Source: Limnohabitans sp. 63ED37-2
Lineage (GTDB): Bacteria > Pseudomonadota > Gammaproteobacteria > Burkholderiales > Burkholderiaceae_C
Assembly (NCBI RefSeq): GCF_001412535.1
Contig: NZ_CP011774.1
Span: forward strand, 801,501-865,500
Direction: 5' to 3'
Length of the DNA: 64,000 nt
In this document: one piece after another, positions 15,621-24,589 of the stretch
How the letters are laid out: every line of letters begins with the position of its first letter
Position numbering within the stretch: position 1 is the stretch's first letter
Notes under the pieces: generated by a model
The model's input: the letters and a program-made list of their open reading frames with translations, nothing else
Database searches by the model: none
Told to the model about the DNA's origin: nothing
Position numbers and translations under genes: made by a program

Positions 15621-16967
15621 TCAGAGTTTTTTGACCAGGACCTGGCTCTTGCGGTCCCAGTTGTACTTGCGCTTGCGGGCCTCGGGCAACCAGTCCGGGT
15701 CCACCTGCGCAAAGCCACGCTTGATGAACCAGTGCATGGTGCGGGTGGTGAGCACAAAAATGCTTTTCAGGCCCATGGCGCGTGCGCGTTGTTCGATGCG
15801 CTTGAGCACCTTTTCACCATCGCCCTGACCTTGTGACTGGGGCGACACGGTGAGCGCTGCCATCTCGGCCGTCTTGGCTTCGGGGTAGGGGTAGAGCGCT
15901 GCGCAGGCAAAAATCACACCGTCGTGGTCGATGATGGTGTAGTGGTCGATGTCGCGCTCGATCTCGGTGCGGTCGCGCTTGACCAAGGTGCCGTCTTTCT
16001 CAAACGGCTCGATCAGCTGCAAGATACCGCCCACATCGTCGGCGGTGGCTTCGCGCAGTTCTTCGAGCTTTTCGTCTACCACCATGGTGCCGATGCCGTC
16101 GTGCACATACACCTCCAGCAGCAGCGAGCCATCGACTGCAAAGGGCAGGATGTGTGAGCGCTCCACGCCTTCCTCGCAGGCTTTGACGCAGTGCTGCAGG
16201 TAGAAACCGATGTCGGTCGGCTCGGTCGGCGGGGGCAGCGAAGCCAGCAACTGTTTGGCCGCAGCCAGGGGCAGCTCGGTGTCGATGGGGTTGTCGTCGC
16301 TGGCGGGCTCGCCCGGCTGCATGCGGATGCCCGGAATCTCGGTCACAAAAATCAGCTTGTCGGCCTGCAGCTCGGCCGCCACGCTGGTCGCCACCTCTTC
16401 CATGGCCAAATTAAAAGCTTCGCCTGTGGGCGAAAAACCAAAGGGCGAGAGCAAGACCATTGCGCCCATGTCCAGCGTGCGCATGATGCCGTCCACATCC
16501 ACCTTGCGCACCAGACCGGAGTGGATGAAGTCCACGCCGTCCACAATGCCCACAGGCCGGGCGGTGATGAAGTTGCCCGAAATCACCCGCACGGTGGAGC
16601 CCGCCATGGGCGTGTTGGGCAGCCCTTGGCTGAAGGCGGCTTCGATCTCATACCGCAGTTGGCCCGCAGCCTCTTGGGCGCAGTCGAGCGCCACGCTGTC
16701 GGTGATTCGGATGCCCTGTGAATACTTGGGGGTGTGGCCCTTGGCGGCCAGTTGCTCATTCACCTGCGGGCGAAAGCCGTGCACCAGCACGATCTTCACA
16801 CCCATGCTCTGGATCAGCGCCAGGTCTTGCGCCAGGTTGTGCAGCTTGCCCGCAGCAATGGCCTCGCCCGCGATGCCCACCACAAAGGTCTTGCCCCGGT
16901 GCATGTGGATGTAAGGCGCCACCGACCGGAACCAGGGCACGAAGGTGAAGTTGAAAACTGTGGACAT
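15621..16967 (-). CDS. argA: Amino-acid N-acetyltransferase (N-acetylglutamate synthase)
   Basis: A 448-aa enzyme for the first step of arginine synthesis, acetyl-CoA plus glutamate to N-acetylglutamate. The N-terminal amino-acid-kinase domain (about residues 10-290; KIVLVHGFRPQVNEQL, VLLSPFGFSPTGEAFNL) senses arginine in the classical enzyme. The C-terminal GNAT domain (about 300-448) has MAALTVSPQSQGQGDGEKVL, the acetyl-CoA loop. ATG 16967 gives the usual beginning; the very long frame upstream is antisense to hrpA. It is divergent from hrpA across 78 bp. Confidence 0.93.
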   Translation of the reverse strand: MSTVFNFTFVPWFRSVAPYIHMHRGKTFVVGIAGEAIAAGKLHNLAQDLALIQSMGVKIVLVHGFRPQVNEQLAAKGHTPKYSQGIRITDSVALDCAQEAAGQLRYEIEAAFSQGLPNTPMAGSTVRVISGNFITARPVGIVDGVDFIHSGLVRKVDVDGIMRTLDMGAMVLLSPFGFSPTGEAFNLAMEEVATSVAAELQADKLIFVTEIPGIRMQPGEPASDDNPIDTELPLAAAKQLLASLPPPTEPTDIGFYLQHCVKACEEGVERSHILPFAVDGSLLLEVYVHDGIGTMVVDEKLEELREATADDVGGILQLIEPFEKDGTLVKRDRTEIERDIDHYTIIDHDGVIFACAALYPYPEAKTAEMAALTVSPQSQGQGDGEKVLKRIEQRARAMGLKSIFVLTTRTMHWFIKRGFAQVDPDWLPEARKRKYNWDRKSQVLVKKL

Positions 16968-17045
16968 GGGCGGCGAAGGTGCGGTGAAAGGGCTGCGAAA
17001 GTGGCAGGGTGCGCGGGACTGGGATAATCCCCCGCTGTTCTTGCC

Positions 17046-20000
17046 TTGATTTTCACAGAAGTTTCCGCCTTGTCTGACACCTCCCTCCAAATCGAGTTTC
17101 CCGAAGGCCTGCCCGTCTCGGCCCGCCGTGACGAAATCATGGCCGCCATGGACCAGCACCAGGTCATCATCGTGTGCGGTGAAACCGGATCGGGCAAGAC
17201 CACGCAGTTGCCCAAAATCGCGCTGATGCTGGGGCGCGGCAAGCTCAACGCCAAACCGGGTGAACGTGCGCGGATGATTGGCCACACCCAGCCACGGCGC
17301 ATTGCGGCCAGCTCGGTGGCCAGGCGAATTGCGGAGGAATTGAAGACGCCGCTGGGCGAGGTGGTGGGTTTTAAGGTGCGGTTCCAGGACCGTTTGAGCA
17401 AAAACGCGTCCGTCAAGCTCATGACCGACGGCATTTTGCTGGCCGAAACCCAGACCGACCCGCTGCTGCAGGCCTACGACACCATCATCATCGACGAGGC
17501 GCACGAGCGCAGCCTGAACATTGACTTCTTGCTGGGTTATTTGCGCCAGATCCTGCCGCGCCGCCCGGACCTCAAAATCGTCGTGACCTCGGCCACCATC
17601 GATGCAGACCGATTTGCCAAGCACTTTGCCTCGCGCAACGGCCCGGCCCCGGTCATCATGGTGTCCGGCCGCACATTCCCGGTGGAGCAACGCTACCGCC
17701 CGTTTGAAGAGTCGCGCGACTACGGCCTGAACGAGGCCATGGCCGATGCGGTGGACGAACTTTGGCAGGGTGGGGCAGGGGGCGACATCCTGATCTTTTT
17801 GCCCGGTGAGCGCGAGATCCGCGAAGCCGCCGACCACCTGCGCAAGCACTTGGCGCACCAGCCGCTGACGCGAGGCGCCGAAGTGCTGCCGCTGTTTGCC
17901 CGCCTGTCGCAGGCCGAGCAAGACCAGATTTTTGAAGCGTCGAATGGCCGCCGCATTGTGCTGGCGACCAACGTGGCCGAAACGTCATTGACGGTGCCTG
18001 GCATCCGCTATGTGATCGACGCGGGCACGGCGCGGGTCAAGCGCTACAGCCTGCGCAGCAAGGTTGAACAGTTGCTGGTTGAGCCCATCAGCCAGGCCGC
18101 GGCCAACCAGCGTGCGGGCCGCTGCGGCCGCGTAGCCAACGGCATTTGCATCCGCCTGTACGACGAGAAAGACTTTGCGGGCCGCCCGCGCTTCACCGAC
18201 CCGGAAATTTTACGGTCGTCTTTGGCAGGCGTGATCTTGCGCATGAAGTCGCTGCACTTGGGTGTGGTGGAAGACTTTCCGTTCATCGAAGCACCGTCCA
18301 AACGTGCCATCACCGACGGCTACCAACTGCTGGCCGAGCTGGGCGCAGTGGACGACGACAATGAACTTACACCGATTGGCCAAGAGCTGGCCCGCTTGCC
18401 GCTGGACCCCCGTGTGGGCCGCATGATTTTGGAAGCGCGTGGCCGCAATGCCTTGGACGAAGTGCTGGTGATCGCCAGCGCCATGAGCGTGCAAGACGTG
18501 CGCGACCGCCCCATGGACGCACAAGCCCAGGCCGACCAACAACACGCCAAATTCGACGACGACAAGAGCGAGTTCACCGGTTACCTGAAACTGTGGAAAT
18601 GGATCCACGACGCCCGAGGCGGCCCATCTAAATCAATTGGGGTCAGATCCCAATTAAATGCGCCTGCGCAAGAGGCCTCGCAGCACAAACTCAGCAACCG
18701 CCAATACGAGCAGCTGCTGCGCCAGAACTTCATCAACATCCGCCGCGTGCGCGAGTGGCGCGACACCCACACCCAGCTGCTCACGGTGGTGAGTGAGCAC
18801 AAGTGGCGCATCAATACCCAGCCCGCGAGCTACGAGCAATTGCACCTGTCCATGCTGGCGGGCCTGCTGGGCAACGTGGGCTACAAGCTCGAAGACGAAG
18901 AAGCCTATCTGGGCGCACGCGGCATCAAGTTCCACAAACACCCCGGTGCGCACCTGAGCAAAAAGCCGGGTCGCTGGATCGTGGTGGCCGAACTGGTGGA
19001 AACCACGCGTCTGTTTGGCCGGGGTATTGCAGCGATTGAGCCGCAGTGGCTGGAGCAGGTCGGCGCGCACCTGCTGCGCAAGCAAGTGCTCGACCCGCAT
19101 TGGGAAAAGAAATCGGCCGAAGTGGTGGCGCTGGAACGCGCCACGCTTTACGGTCTGGTGGTCTACAGCGGGCGGCGCACGGCCTACAGCCGGGTGGACC
19201 TGCACGGCGCTCGCGACATCTTCATCCGCGAAGCGCTGGTGGGCAACCAGTGGGAGACCAAGCTGCCTTTCCTAGCCGCCAACCACAAGATGATCGCCAA
19301 GGTCGAAGAGCTGGAACACAAGTCGCGCAGGCAAGACGTGCTGGTGGACGACGAACTGATCTACGCCTTTTACGACCAGCAGATTCCGGCCGAGGTGTGC
19401 AGCGGTCGCCTTCTGGAAGACTGGTATCGCCATGAGAGCGTCAAACAGCCGCGCCTGTTGCTGCTGAGCCGCGAAGAACTGATGCGCCACGAAGCGGCAG
19501 GTATCACCACGCAGGCTTTTCCCAAACACATTCGTTTGGGAGGCACCGACTGCCAAGCCACCTATCTGCACGAGCCCGGCGACGCCCGCGACGGCGTCAC
19601 GGTGACGGTGCCTTTGTTTGTGCTGAACCAAGTCAGCGAAGATCGTTGCGAATGGCTAGTGCCCGGCCTGCTCAAAGACAAAATCCAGGCCCTGCTCAAA
19701 AGCCTGCCGCAGCGCCCGCGCAGCCGCTTTGTGCCGCTGCCCGAATCGGCCACGCGCTTGGCCGCCGAGCTGTCGGTGCCCGAGCTGTTTGGCAGCGGGT
19801 CGCTCACCGATGTGCTGCTCAAAAAAGCCCGCGACGAAACCAGCCTGGACATCAAGCGCACCGACTTCAAACACGAGATGCTCAGCCCGCATCTGTTCAT
19901 GAACCTGCTGGTGGTGGACGAGCACGGCCGCCAGCTGGGCATGGGCCGCAACCTGGGTGCGCTCAAAGGCGAGCTGGGTGCCAAAGCGCGTGGCGCGTTC

Positions 20001-20993
20001 CAGGCGCTGGCGCAGCTCAAAGTGGCGGCACCGCCGACGCCGATTCCCGTTCAGGCATCGGCCAACGCCCCAGCAAACACAACAGGCGCCAACCGCAACA
20101 ACACCGCACCGGCCAAAGCCGCCGCAGCGCCCAAGCCCCTGGCCCCCCAGCGCTACACCGCCTGGACCTTTGGCGAGCTGCCCGAGCTGATGGAAATCAG
20201 CAAAGGCGGCCAGACCCTGATCGGCTTCCCGGCGCTGGTGGACATGCAAGACGCCGTGACCATCGAGGTGTTTGACGAGCCCGACGTGGCTGCCAGCAAA
20301 AACCGCGCGGGCCTGCGCCGCCTGTTTGCGCTGCAAATCAAAGACGCCCTCAAATACCTTGAGAAAAACATCCCCGACCTGCAAAAGATGGCCGTGGCCT
20401 TCATGCCGCTGGGCACGGCCGACGAGTTGAAAGCCCAGATCATCGACGTGGCGCTGGACCGCGCCTTTTTGCTCGACCCGCTGCCCAACGATGAAATCAC
20501 CTTCAAACGCCGCATCGAAGAGGGCCGGGGCCGCCTGACCCTGATTGCCAACGAAGTGGCCCGGCTGGCGGGCACCATCTTGTTGGAGTTTGGCGCGGCC
20601 ACCCGCAAGATCAAAGACACCAAAAACGCCCCCGACGCGACTGCAGACTGCACGCAGCAACTGCAACGCCTGATGCCCAAAAATTTCATGGCCGCCACCC
20701 CATGGCCGCAGCTGCAGCACTGCGCCCGCTACCTGAAAGCCGTGACCCTGCGCCTCGACAAATACCGCGCCGACCCCGCCCGCGACGCCCAGCGCCTGGC
20801 GGAGCTGAAACCCCAAGAGCAACGCTACTGGCGCTTGGTGGCCGAACGCAAAGGCGCCCAAGACGCCCGCATGCTGGAGTTCCGCTGGGTACTGGAGGAG
20901 CTGCGCGTGAGCTTCTTCGCGCAAGAGCTGCGCACGCCGCAGCCAGTCAGCATCAAGCGGCTGGAGAAGGCTTGGGGGCAGTTGAATCACTAG
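17046..20993 (+). CDS. hrpA: ATP-dependent RNA helicase HrpA
   Basis: A 1315-aa DEAH-box helicase implicated in rescuing stalled ribosomes and mRNA processing. Motif I is GETGSGKTTQ (about residue 45), motif II DEAH (about 155), motif III SAT (about 182), and motif VI QRAGRCGR. The long C-terminal HrpA domain follows, interrupted by an Ala/Pro/Asn-rich linker near residues 1000-1040. No ATG precedes the conserved start: TTG at 17046 or 17070 are candidates. Near residue 530 the reading frame crosses a palindromic insert (18635-18655). Its 3' end overlaps the stop of a minus-strand protease gene by 41 bp. Confidence 0.94.
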   Translation: MIFTEVSALSDTSLQIEFPEGLPVSARRDEIMAAMDQHQVIIVCGETGSGKTTQLPKIALMLGRGKLNAKPGERARMIGHTQPRRIAASSVARRIAEELKTPLGEVVGFKVRFQDRLSKNASVKLMTDGILLAETQTDPLLQAYDTIIIDEAHERSLNIDFLLGYLRQILPRRPDLKIVVTSATIDADRFAKHFASRNGPAPVIMVSGRTFPVEQRYRPFEESRDYGLNEAMADAVDELWQGGAGGDILIFLPGEREIREAADHLRKHLAHQPLTRGAEVLPLFARLSQAEQDQIFEASNGRRIVLATNVAETSLTVPGIRYVIDAGTARVKRYSLRSKVEQLLVEPISQAAANQRAGRCGRVANGICIRLYDEKDFAGRPRFTDPEILRSSLAGVILRMKSLHLGVVEDFPFIEAPSKRAITDGYQLLAELGAVDDDNELTPIGQELARLPLDPRVGRMILEARGRNALDEVLVIASAMSVQDVRDRPMDAQAQADQQHAKFDDDKSEFTGYLKLWKWIHDARGGPSKSIGVRSQLNAPAQEASQHKLSNRQYEQLLRQNFINIRRVREWRDTHTQLLTVVSEHKWRINTQPASYEQLHLSMLAGLLGNVGYKLEDEEAYLGARGIKFHKHPGAHLSKKPGRWIVVAELVETTRLFGRGIAAIEPQWLEQVGAHLLRKQVLDPHWEKKSAEVVALERATLYGLVVYSGRRTAYSRVDLHGARDIFIREALVGNQWETKLPFLAANHKMIAKVEELEHKSRRQDVLVDDELIYAFYDQQIPAEVCSGRLLEDWYRHESVKQPRLLLLSREELMRHEAAGITTQAFPKHIRLGGTDCQATYLHEPGDARDGVTVTVPLFVLNQVSEDRCEWLVPGLLKDKIQALLKSLPQRPRSRFVPLPESATRLAAELSVPELFGSGSLTDVLLKKARDETSLDIKRTDFKHEMLSPHLFMNLLVVDEHGRQLGMGRNLGALKGELGAKARGAFQALAQLKVAAPPTPIPVQASANAPANTTGANRNNTAPAKAAAAPKPLAPQRYTAWTFGELPELMEISKGGQTLIGFPALVDMQDAVTIEVFDEPDVAASKNRAGLRRLFALQIKDALKYLEKNIPDLQKMAVAFMPLGTADELKAQIIDVALDRAFLLDPLPNDEITFKRRIEEGRGRLTLIANEVARLAGTILLEFGAATRKIKDTKNAPDATADCTQQLQRLMPKNFMAATPWPQLQHCARYLKAVTLRLDKYRADPARDAQRLAELKPQEQRYWRLVAERKGAQDARMLEFRWVLEELRVSFFAQELRTPQPVSIKRLEKAWGQLNH
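18635..18655. repeat. Small palindromic element inside hrpA
   Basis: AATTGGG, a GTCAGAT spacer, then CCCAATT form a 7-bp perfect stem inside an AT-rich patch that differs from the surrounding GC-rich code. It is translated in frame as roughly SIGVRSQLN, in a stretch joining two helicase domains. Palindromes with a GGGGTCAGA core are often seen as REP-like repeats in betaproteobacteria, so a repeat that landed in frame is my inference. Only this copy was seen here. Confidence 0.55.
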
Positions 20994-21448
20994 CAGGGTT
21001 TTGCTGTTCAATTATCTGAAGAAGTGTTTTGTTTGCATGCCAAACAATGCCAAGCTCTGCCGTATATTCATCTTCTGCAGTTGTATCTCGGCCTGAATAT
21101 GTGCCAATAAGATCAATTCGATCTTTTGTTCCTGTCATTTTTCCATTTAAAATTTTCAGGTCAAATTTATGTTTTTTAATAACAGGGGATCCTGACATTC
21201 CTTTTTTGGTCTTTCCATCTATATAAAAAATTGGTAAATCTGTGTATTGAAAGGGTTCGCTTGCAATAGTTGCTCCCTTGTATATCGGATAGCAATTAGG
21301 GGTGGTTTTTGTTTTTAATGGAAAACCAACGATGAATACATCATCCATTACGCCTAGATCAATTTCTGATTTTTCAATTTCTTTGGCTAAGTCAAAAAAT
21401 TCTATGTTATAGGGGTTAATTTCGACAAGATTTTTCGTTATATCAATA

Positions 21449-22508
21449 GGCGGATTCAAGTACGAACTGCAACACGGTTTAACGAGGCGTGAAACACCTC
21501 GTGGGGTGTCTTGAATCCCAGCCGCTTTCTGGGCCGGTGATTCAATCTGTTTTCGATCATAGTCAACTCCTCATCGGTGACAGTTTCCATGCGCCGTTTC
21601 TTGGGAATGTATTGGCGCAGCAAACCATTGAAGTTCTCGTTGCTGCCGCGCTGCCAGCTGCAATACGGATCGGCAAAGTAAGTCTGGATGCCAAGGGCCT
21701 GATCGATGGCCTGGTGATCGGCAAACTCCTTGCCGTTGTCTACCGTCAAGGTCTTCACCCGTGAGCTCAGGGGCTTGAGCATGCCTTCAATAGCCCGGCC
21801 CACCAAATCAGCAGACTTGTTGGGCACTTTGGCCAGCACAGCAAAGCCACTCTTGCGTTCTACCAGTGTCACGATGGCTTGTTTGTGAGCCGCGCCAATA
21901 ACGGTATCACCTTCCCAGTGGCCCACTTGCTTGCGATCTTCAATGTGGCTTGGTCTCTCGCTGATCGGGCGGCGGTTCGGGATCTGACCACGTCTATCAC
22001 GCCCGCACAGGTGGCGTTTGCGCCGAGGCTTTTGGCTACGCAGGTGCGTGTGTAAATCACCACCGGCAGCCTTGTTCGCATAGACATACAAATAGACGCT
22101 CTCATGGCTGACCGCCACCTTGCCTGCAATCTGCTCGGGGCTCCATTGAATGCCAAGGTAGAAATCCACATCGGACCAGACTTTGGAATCTAAACGGCGG
22201 GCATTACGGCTTCGCTGTGCCCGCTCAGAAGCCTTGGCGCAGGCTTGTTCGGCGCGATAGCCACGCTGACCGCGGCCACGGCTGAGTTCGCGGCTGATGG
22301 TGCTGCGGCTCCTGCCCAATGAACGGGCGATCTCGCTGATGGTCTGTTTGGCTTTCAAGAGGCTGTGAATTTGGTATCGTTCTTCTCGGCTGAGGTGCTT
22401 GTACATCTGGCAACTTGGACTTGGCGGTTTGAGTGGCCATGATGCCTTGACATCCTCAGCCACCCATCACCGGGTTTATCTTTGTTGCACCTCGTACTTG
22501 AATCCGCC
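21449..22508 (-). mobile_element. IS30-family insertion sequence, copy 1
   Basis: A 1060-bp element with 25-bp terminal repeats beginning GGCGGATTCAAGTACG and matching at 23 of 25 positions. It is flanked by a 3-bp ATA duplication (21446-21448 and 22509-22511). It encodes one transposase on the minus strand, whose stop codon lies within the terminal repeat. It interrupts the protease gene. Confidence 0.93.
21456..22406 (-). CDS. IS30-family transposase, copy 1
   Basis: A 316-aa DDE transposase. The N-terminal helix-turn-helix (YKHLSREERYQIHSLL, then TISEIARSLGRSRSTISREL) binds the terminal repeats. The catalytic core shows GHWEGDTVIG (first Asp), LTVDNGKEFADH (second Asp), and SNENFNGLLRQYIPK (Glu). 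The start MYKH at 22406 fits family proteins; a GTG at 22463 would add 19 residues. It appears intact, so the element may be active. Confidence 0.93.
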   Translation of the reverse strand: MYKHLSREERYQIHSLLKAKQTISEIARSLGRSRSTISRELSRGRGQRGYRAEQACAKASERAQRSRNARRLDSKVWSDVDFYLGIQWSPEQIAGKVAVSHESVYLYVYANKAAGGDLHTHLRSQKPRRKRHLCGRDRRGQIPNRRPISERPSHIEDRKQVGHWEGDTVIGAAHKQAIVTLVERKSGFAVLAKVPNKSADLVGRAIEGMLKPLSSRVKTLTVDNGKEFADHQAIDQALGIQTYFADPYCSWQRGSNENFNGLLRQYIPKKRRMETVTDEELTMIENRLNHRPRKRLGFKTPHEVFHASLNRVAVRT

Positions 22509-22913
22509 ATAAGCGCTATATCAAATTTTTTCTTGTTTTCACTTAGCCACAAAGGGCTATGTATGTCATATTCTTGTGAATCATCAGGTAATTTTTTATA
22601 CAAAGGAATTGATATTTTCTTTTCGATTAATTCAATTGTGGATTCTGTTTTGTTTGTTGTTGCTTGTATATATGCTTCAATAAATCCGGGTATGGCGCAG
22701 TCGGTTCGAATGTTCTTTCCGGTTTGTGGGTTTTTGCCGGATACAACGTGCAAATTTGAAACCAAATAAAATCGTTCGTTATGTTTTATGAAATATCCGG
22801 TTGCGCTGGATAAATAGACATTAGTTTGTGAAAAAATATCTAGTTTTGCTGATTTGAAAGAATTTATATGAATGTCTGCCATGATGATTAAATGTTTAAA
22901 GTATTTAGTTGCC

Positions 22914-23114
22914 TTAATAAAGATACAAATTCCGCTGCATCCCCACAAACGCCTGCCGCACCTGCACCGCATCCCTCAATTCGGCCATCGCGTCATTCAG
23001 TGCGTTGTAGCGCAGCTTGAGCAGTGGGGTGAGTTTGTCGGTGTTGAGTTGGTCTACGCCTTGGGTCACGTATTGGTCCAGCATAAAGGCCATAAAGGCT
23101 TGTTGCTTTTGTTC
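22914..23114 (-). pseudogene. C-terminal remnant of a type I restriction subunit HsdR
   Basis: About 66 codons read EQKQQAFMAFMLDQYV, then LNTDKLTPLLKLRYN and FVGMQRNLYLY, the pattern that closes HsdR proteins (helical C-terminal domain, LPxLLxLKY, FxGFQxxLY). The rest of the roughly 1000-aa protein is missing and the fragment directly follows the mrr gene, whose stop it overlaps in another frame. No hsdM or hsdS is present. This is a deletion relic. Confidence 0.65.
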
Positions 23115-23133
23115 AAAGGAACCCACAGTGCAT

Positions 23134-24021
23134 TCACTTCGCATTGGAGAGCCCCACAAACCATTCCGGATTCACCACCACTCTTGGTACCAGTTCCGTA
23201 GTCACACCCAGCGACAGTTCTTTCAGCTTTTCAGCCAGCTCATCGCCATCCACCAAGTCAATCGGCGGAGCACCGTCGCGTGTAGCTTCTTTGATGGCAC
23301 CTGTTGTGAAGGTGCCCGTGGTGATGAACAGCCCTTTGTCTGCCCGCCCGACCATGGCGCCCCGAAAGTCGCGGATTTCACTGGAGCCGACCGAGCCTTT
23401 GTAGCGTTTGCATTGGAAGAGCACATGAAAACTCATGAAGCCGTTGATGCGGGCGATGCCTTTGCCGTCAATGCCGCCGTCGCCCGTGCGGCCCGTGACT
23501 TCTACCGCTACAAAGCCCGATTCGCGCAGGATGCGTTGCACCAACCGCTCAAAGCCTTGTGGACTGAGTTGCTGGGTGAGCACTGCGTTGAGCTTGTCTT
23601 TCCAGCGGTCTTCTTCTGGCAGGTCTTTTCCAAAATCTAATTCAATGGATTCGGCTTTCTTGCTTCGCTTGGTTGGCTCTGGCCGATCCATGTTGCGAAC
23701 GGCTTTGACGATCTCGGCGGTGTTGATCTTGTCAGCACTGTTGCCTTTGGCCGTCAGTGACCAGACGCCCCGGCTGGAGTTTTCCAGTAGTCCGTATTTG
23801 CGCAGATAGGTCCGTGCCCAAGCCAGTCGGTAGCCCACTTCGGTCATGTTGCTTTTGTCTGGGTCGTGCATCTGTGATGCGACGTCTTCAGAGATGCCTG
23901 CGACCTCAACGGTCTTGGCATAAATTTCCTCAATGCTGCCTGAGCCACCCAAGGCACGAAGCGCCGCGAGCAGGGGCTCGAACAGGGCGTCGAAGGTGGG
24001 CATTTCGTTTGATGCGCGCAT
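23134..24021 (-). CDS. mrr: Mrr-type restriction endonuclease
   Basis: A 295-aa type IV restriction enzyme that cuts DNA with methylated bases. The N-terminal winged-helix domain (about residues 8-95) is followed by the Mrr catalytic domain: GFERLVQRILRESGF, then GDGGIDGKG with Asp185, and LFQCKRYKG with Gln203 and Lys205. All key residues are present, so it looks functional. ATG 24021 was used; ATG 24003 is an alternative. It sits between an HsdR remnant and an antitoxin-like gene with its own terminator, suggesting separate transcription. Confidence 0.9.
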   Translation of the reverse strand: MRASNEMPTFDALFEPLLAALRALGGSGSIEEIYAKTVEVAGISEDVASQMHDPDKSNMTEVGYRLAWARTYLRKYGLLENSSRGVWSLTAKGNSADKINTAEIVKAVRNMDRPEPTKRSKKAESIELDFGKDLPEEDRWKDKLNAVLTQQLSPQGFERLVQRILRESGFVAVEVTGRTGDGGIDGKGIARINGFMSFHVLFQCKRYKGSVGSSEIRDFRGAMVGRADKGLFITTGTFTTGAIKEATRDGAPPIDLVDGDELAEKLKELSLGVTTELVPRVVVNPEWFVGLSNAK

Positions 24022-24167
24022 GCTGTGCTTGTCTCTTTTTGAACGCGAAAAGTCTTCGCTTCACAGTCTATGAAAACGCGCCTGATGAATTTTTCAGATG
24101 TGTAAGTTGTTGTGGTGGTGTTGATAGAGTTAACGGTTTTATGCCAACTATTTTTTCATCGAGCATG

Positions 24168-24191
24168 AAAAAAGGCACCCGAAGGTGCCTT
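24168..24191 (-). terminator. Rho-independent terminator after the HTH gene
   Basis: Read on the minus strand, AAGGCACC and GGTGCCTT pair around a TTCG tetraloop and run into TTTTTT. It lies 21 bp after the HTH gene stop and 147 bp before mrr. Confidence 0.9.
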
Positions 24192-24211
24192 AGCGTTTGC
24201 TGTGTTGCGAC

Positions 24212-24517
24212 TCAAGCCTGCATCGGCTGCGCCACCAGCTTCACCCCCAGCGCAGTGCAAACGCGGGCAATCGTGACAAAGCGCGGGTGCGATGTGGGGC
24301 GCAGGGCTTTGTAGAGCGCTTCGCGGGTCAAGCCCGAGGCGCGGGCCACTTCAGTCATGCCGCGTGCGCGGGCGATGGTACCCAGCGCTTGGGTCAGCTC
24401 AGCGGGATCGTTTTCTACCATTACCCACGTCAAATAGTTGGCCACATCCTCGTCGGTCTTGAGGTGTTCGGCCATGTCGAAGTCGGGCAGGTTGGCAGTA
24501 TTGATTTTTCGGGTCAT
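24212..24517 (-). CDS. HTH antitoxin-like protein (HigA/addiction-module antidote family)
   Basis: 101 aa. An N-terminal DMAEHLKTDEDVANYLTWV segment and a C-terminal XRE-type helix-turn-helix (ARGMTEVARASGLTREALY) match the family of addiction-module antidote proteins that follow a RelE/ParE-like toxin gene. In such pairs the toxin gene lies just upstream. Here only 72 bp separate this gene from an IS30 element, and the rebuilt pre-insertion sequence shows no toxin end. It is thus an orphan antitoxin or a stand-alone repressor, possibly affecting the nearby mrr gene. Confidence 0.8.
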   Translation of the reverse strand: MTRKINTANLPDFDMAEHLKTDEDVANYLTWVMVENDPAELTQALGTIARARGMTEVARASGLTREALYKALRPTSHPRFVTIARVCTALGVKLVAQPMQA

Positions 24518-24589
24518 GCTTCATCACCCCGTACTGTGTTTGATCGTGAAAATAAGAATTGCAATCAGTTGTTCACGTTTTTATAAAGA

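Larger units (their letters stand above)
20953..22882 (-). pseudogene. Trypsin-like serine protease gene, split by IS30 element
   Basis: The two halves (22882-22509 and 21445-20953) join in frame when the IS and one ATA duplication are removed, giving a 288-aa protein. The rebuilt protein has a complete serine-protease triad: His45 in LVSNLHVVSG, Asp121 in KKFDIALID, and Ser209 in GMSGSPVIKK. No signal peptide is seen, so it would act in the cytoplasm. The insertion lies four codons after the Asp codon, so neither half can be active. The gene is markedly AT-rich compared with hrpA and argA, a sign of transfer. Its stop lies inside the 3' end of hrpA. Its role is unknown; its company (Mrr, HsdR tail, HTH) suggests defence. 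Confidence 0.85.

Noticed and set aside
16968..17921. Extended N-terminus of argA (318 extra codons)
   Set aside because: The extra frame is antisense to the start of hrpA; the conserved protein begins at 16967.
19656..21011. 451-aa minus-strand open frame within hrpA
   Set aside because: Antisense to the helicase C-terminal domain and without family resemblance.
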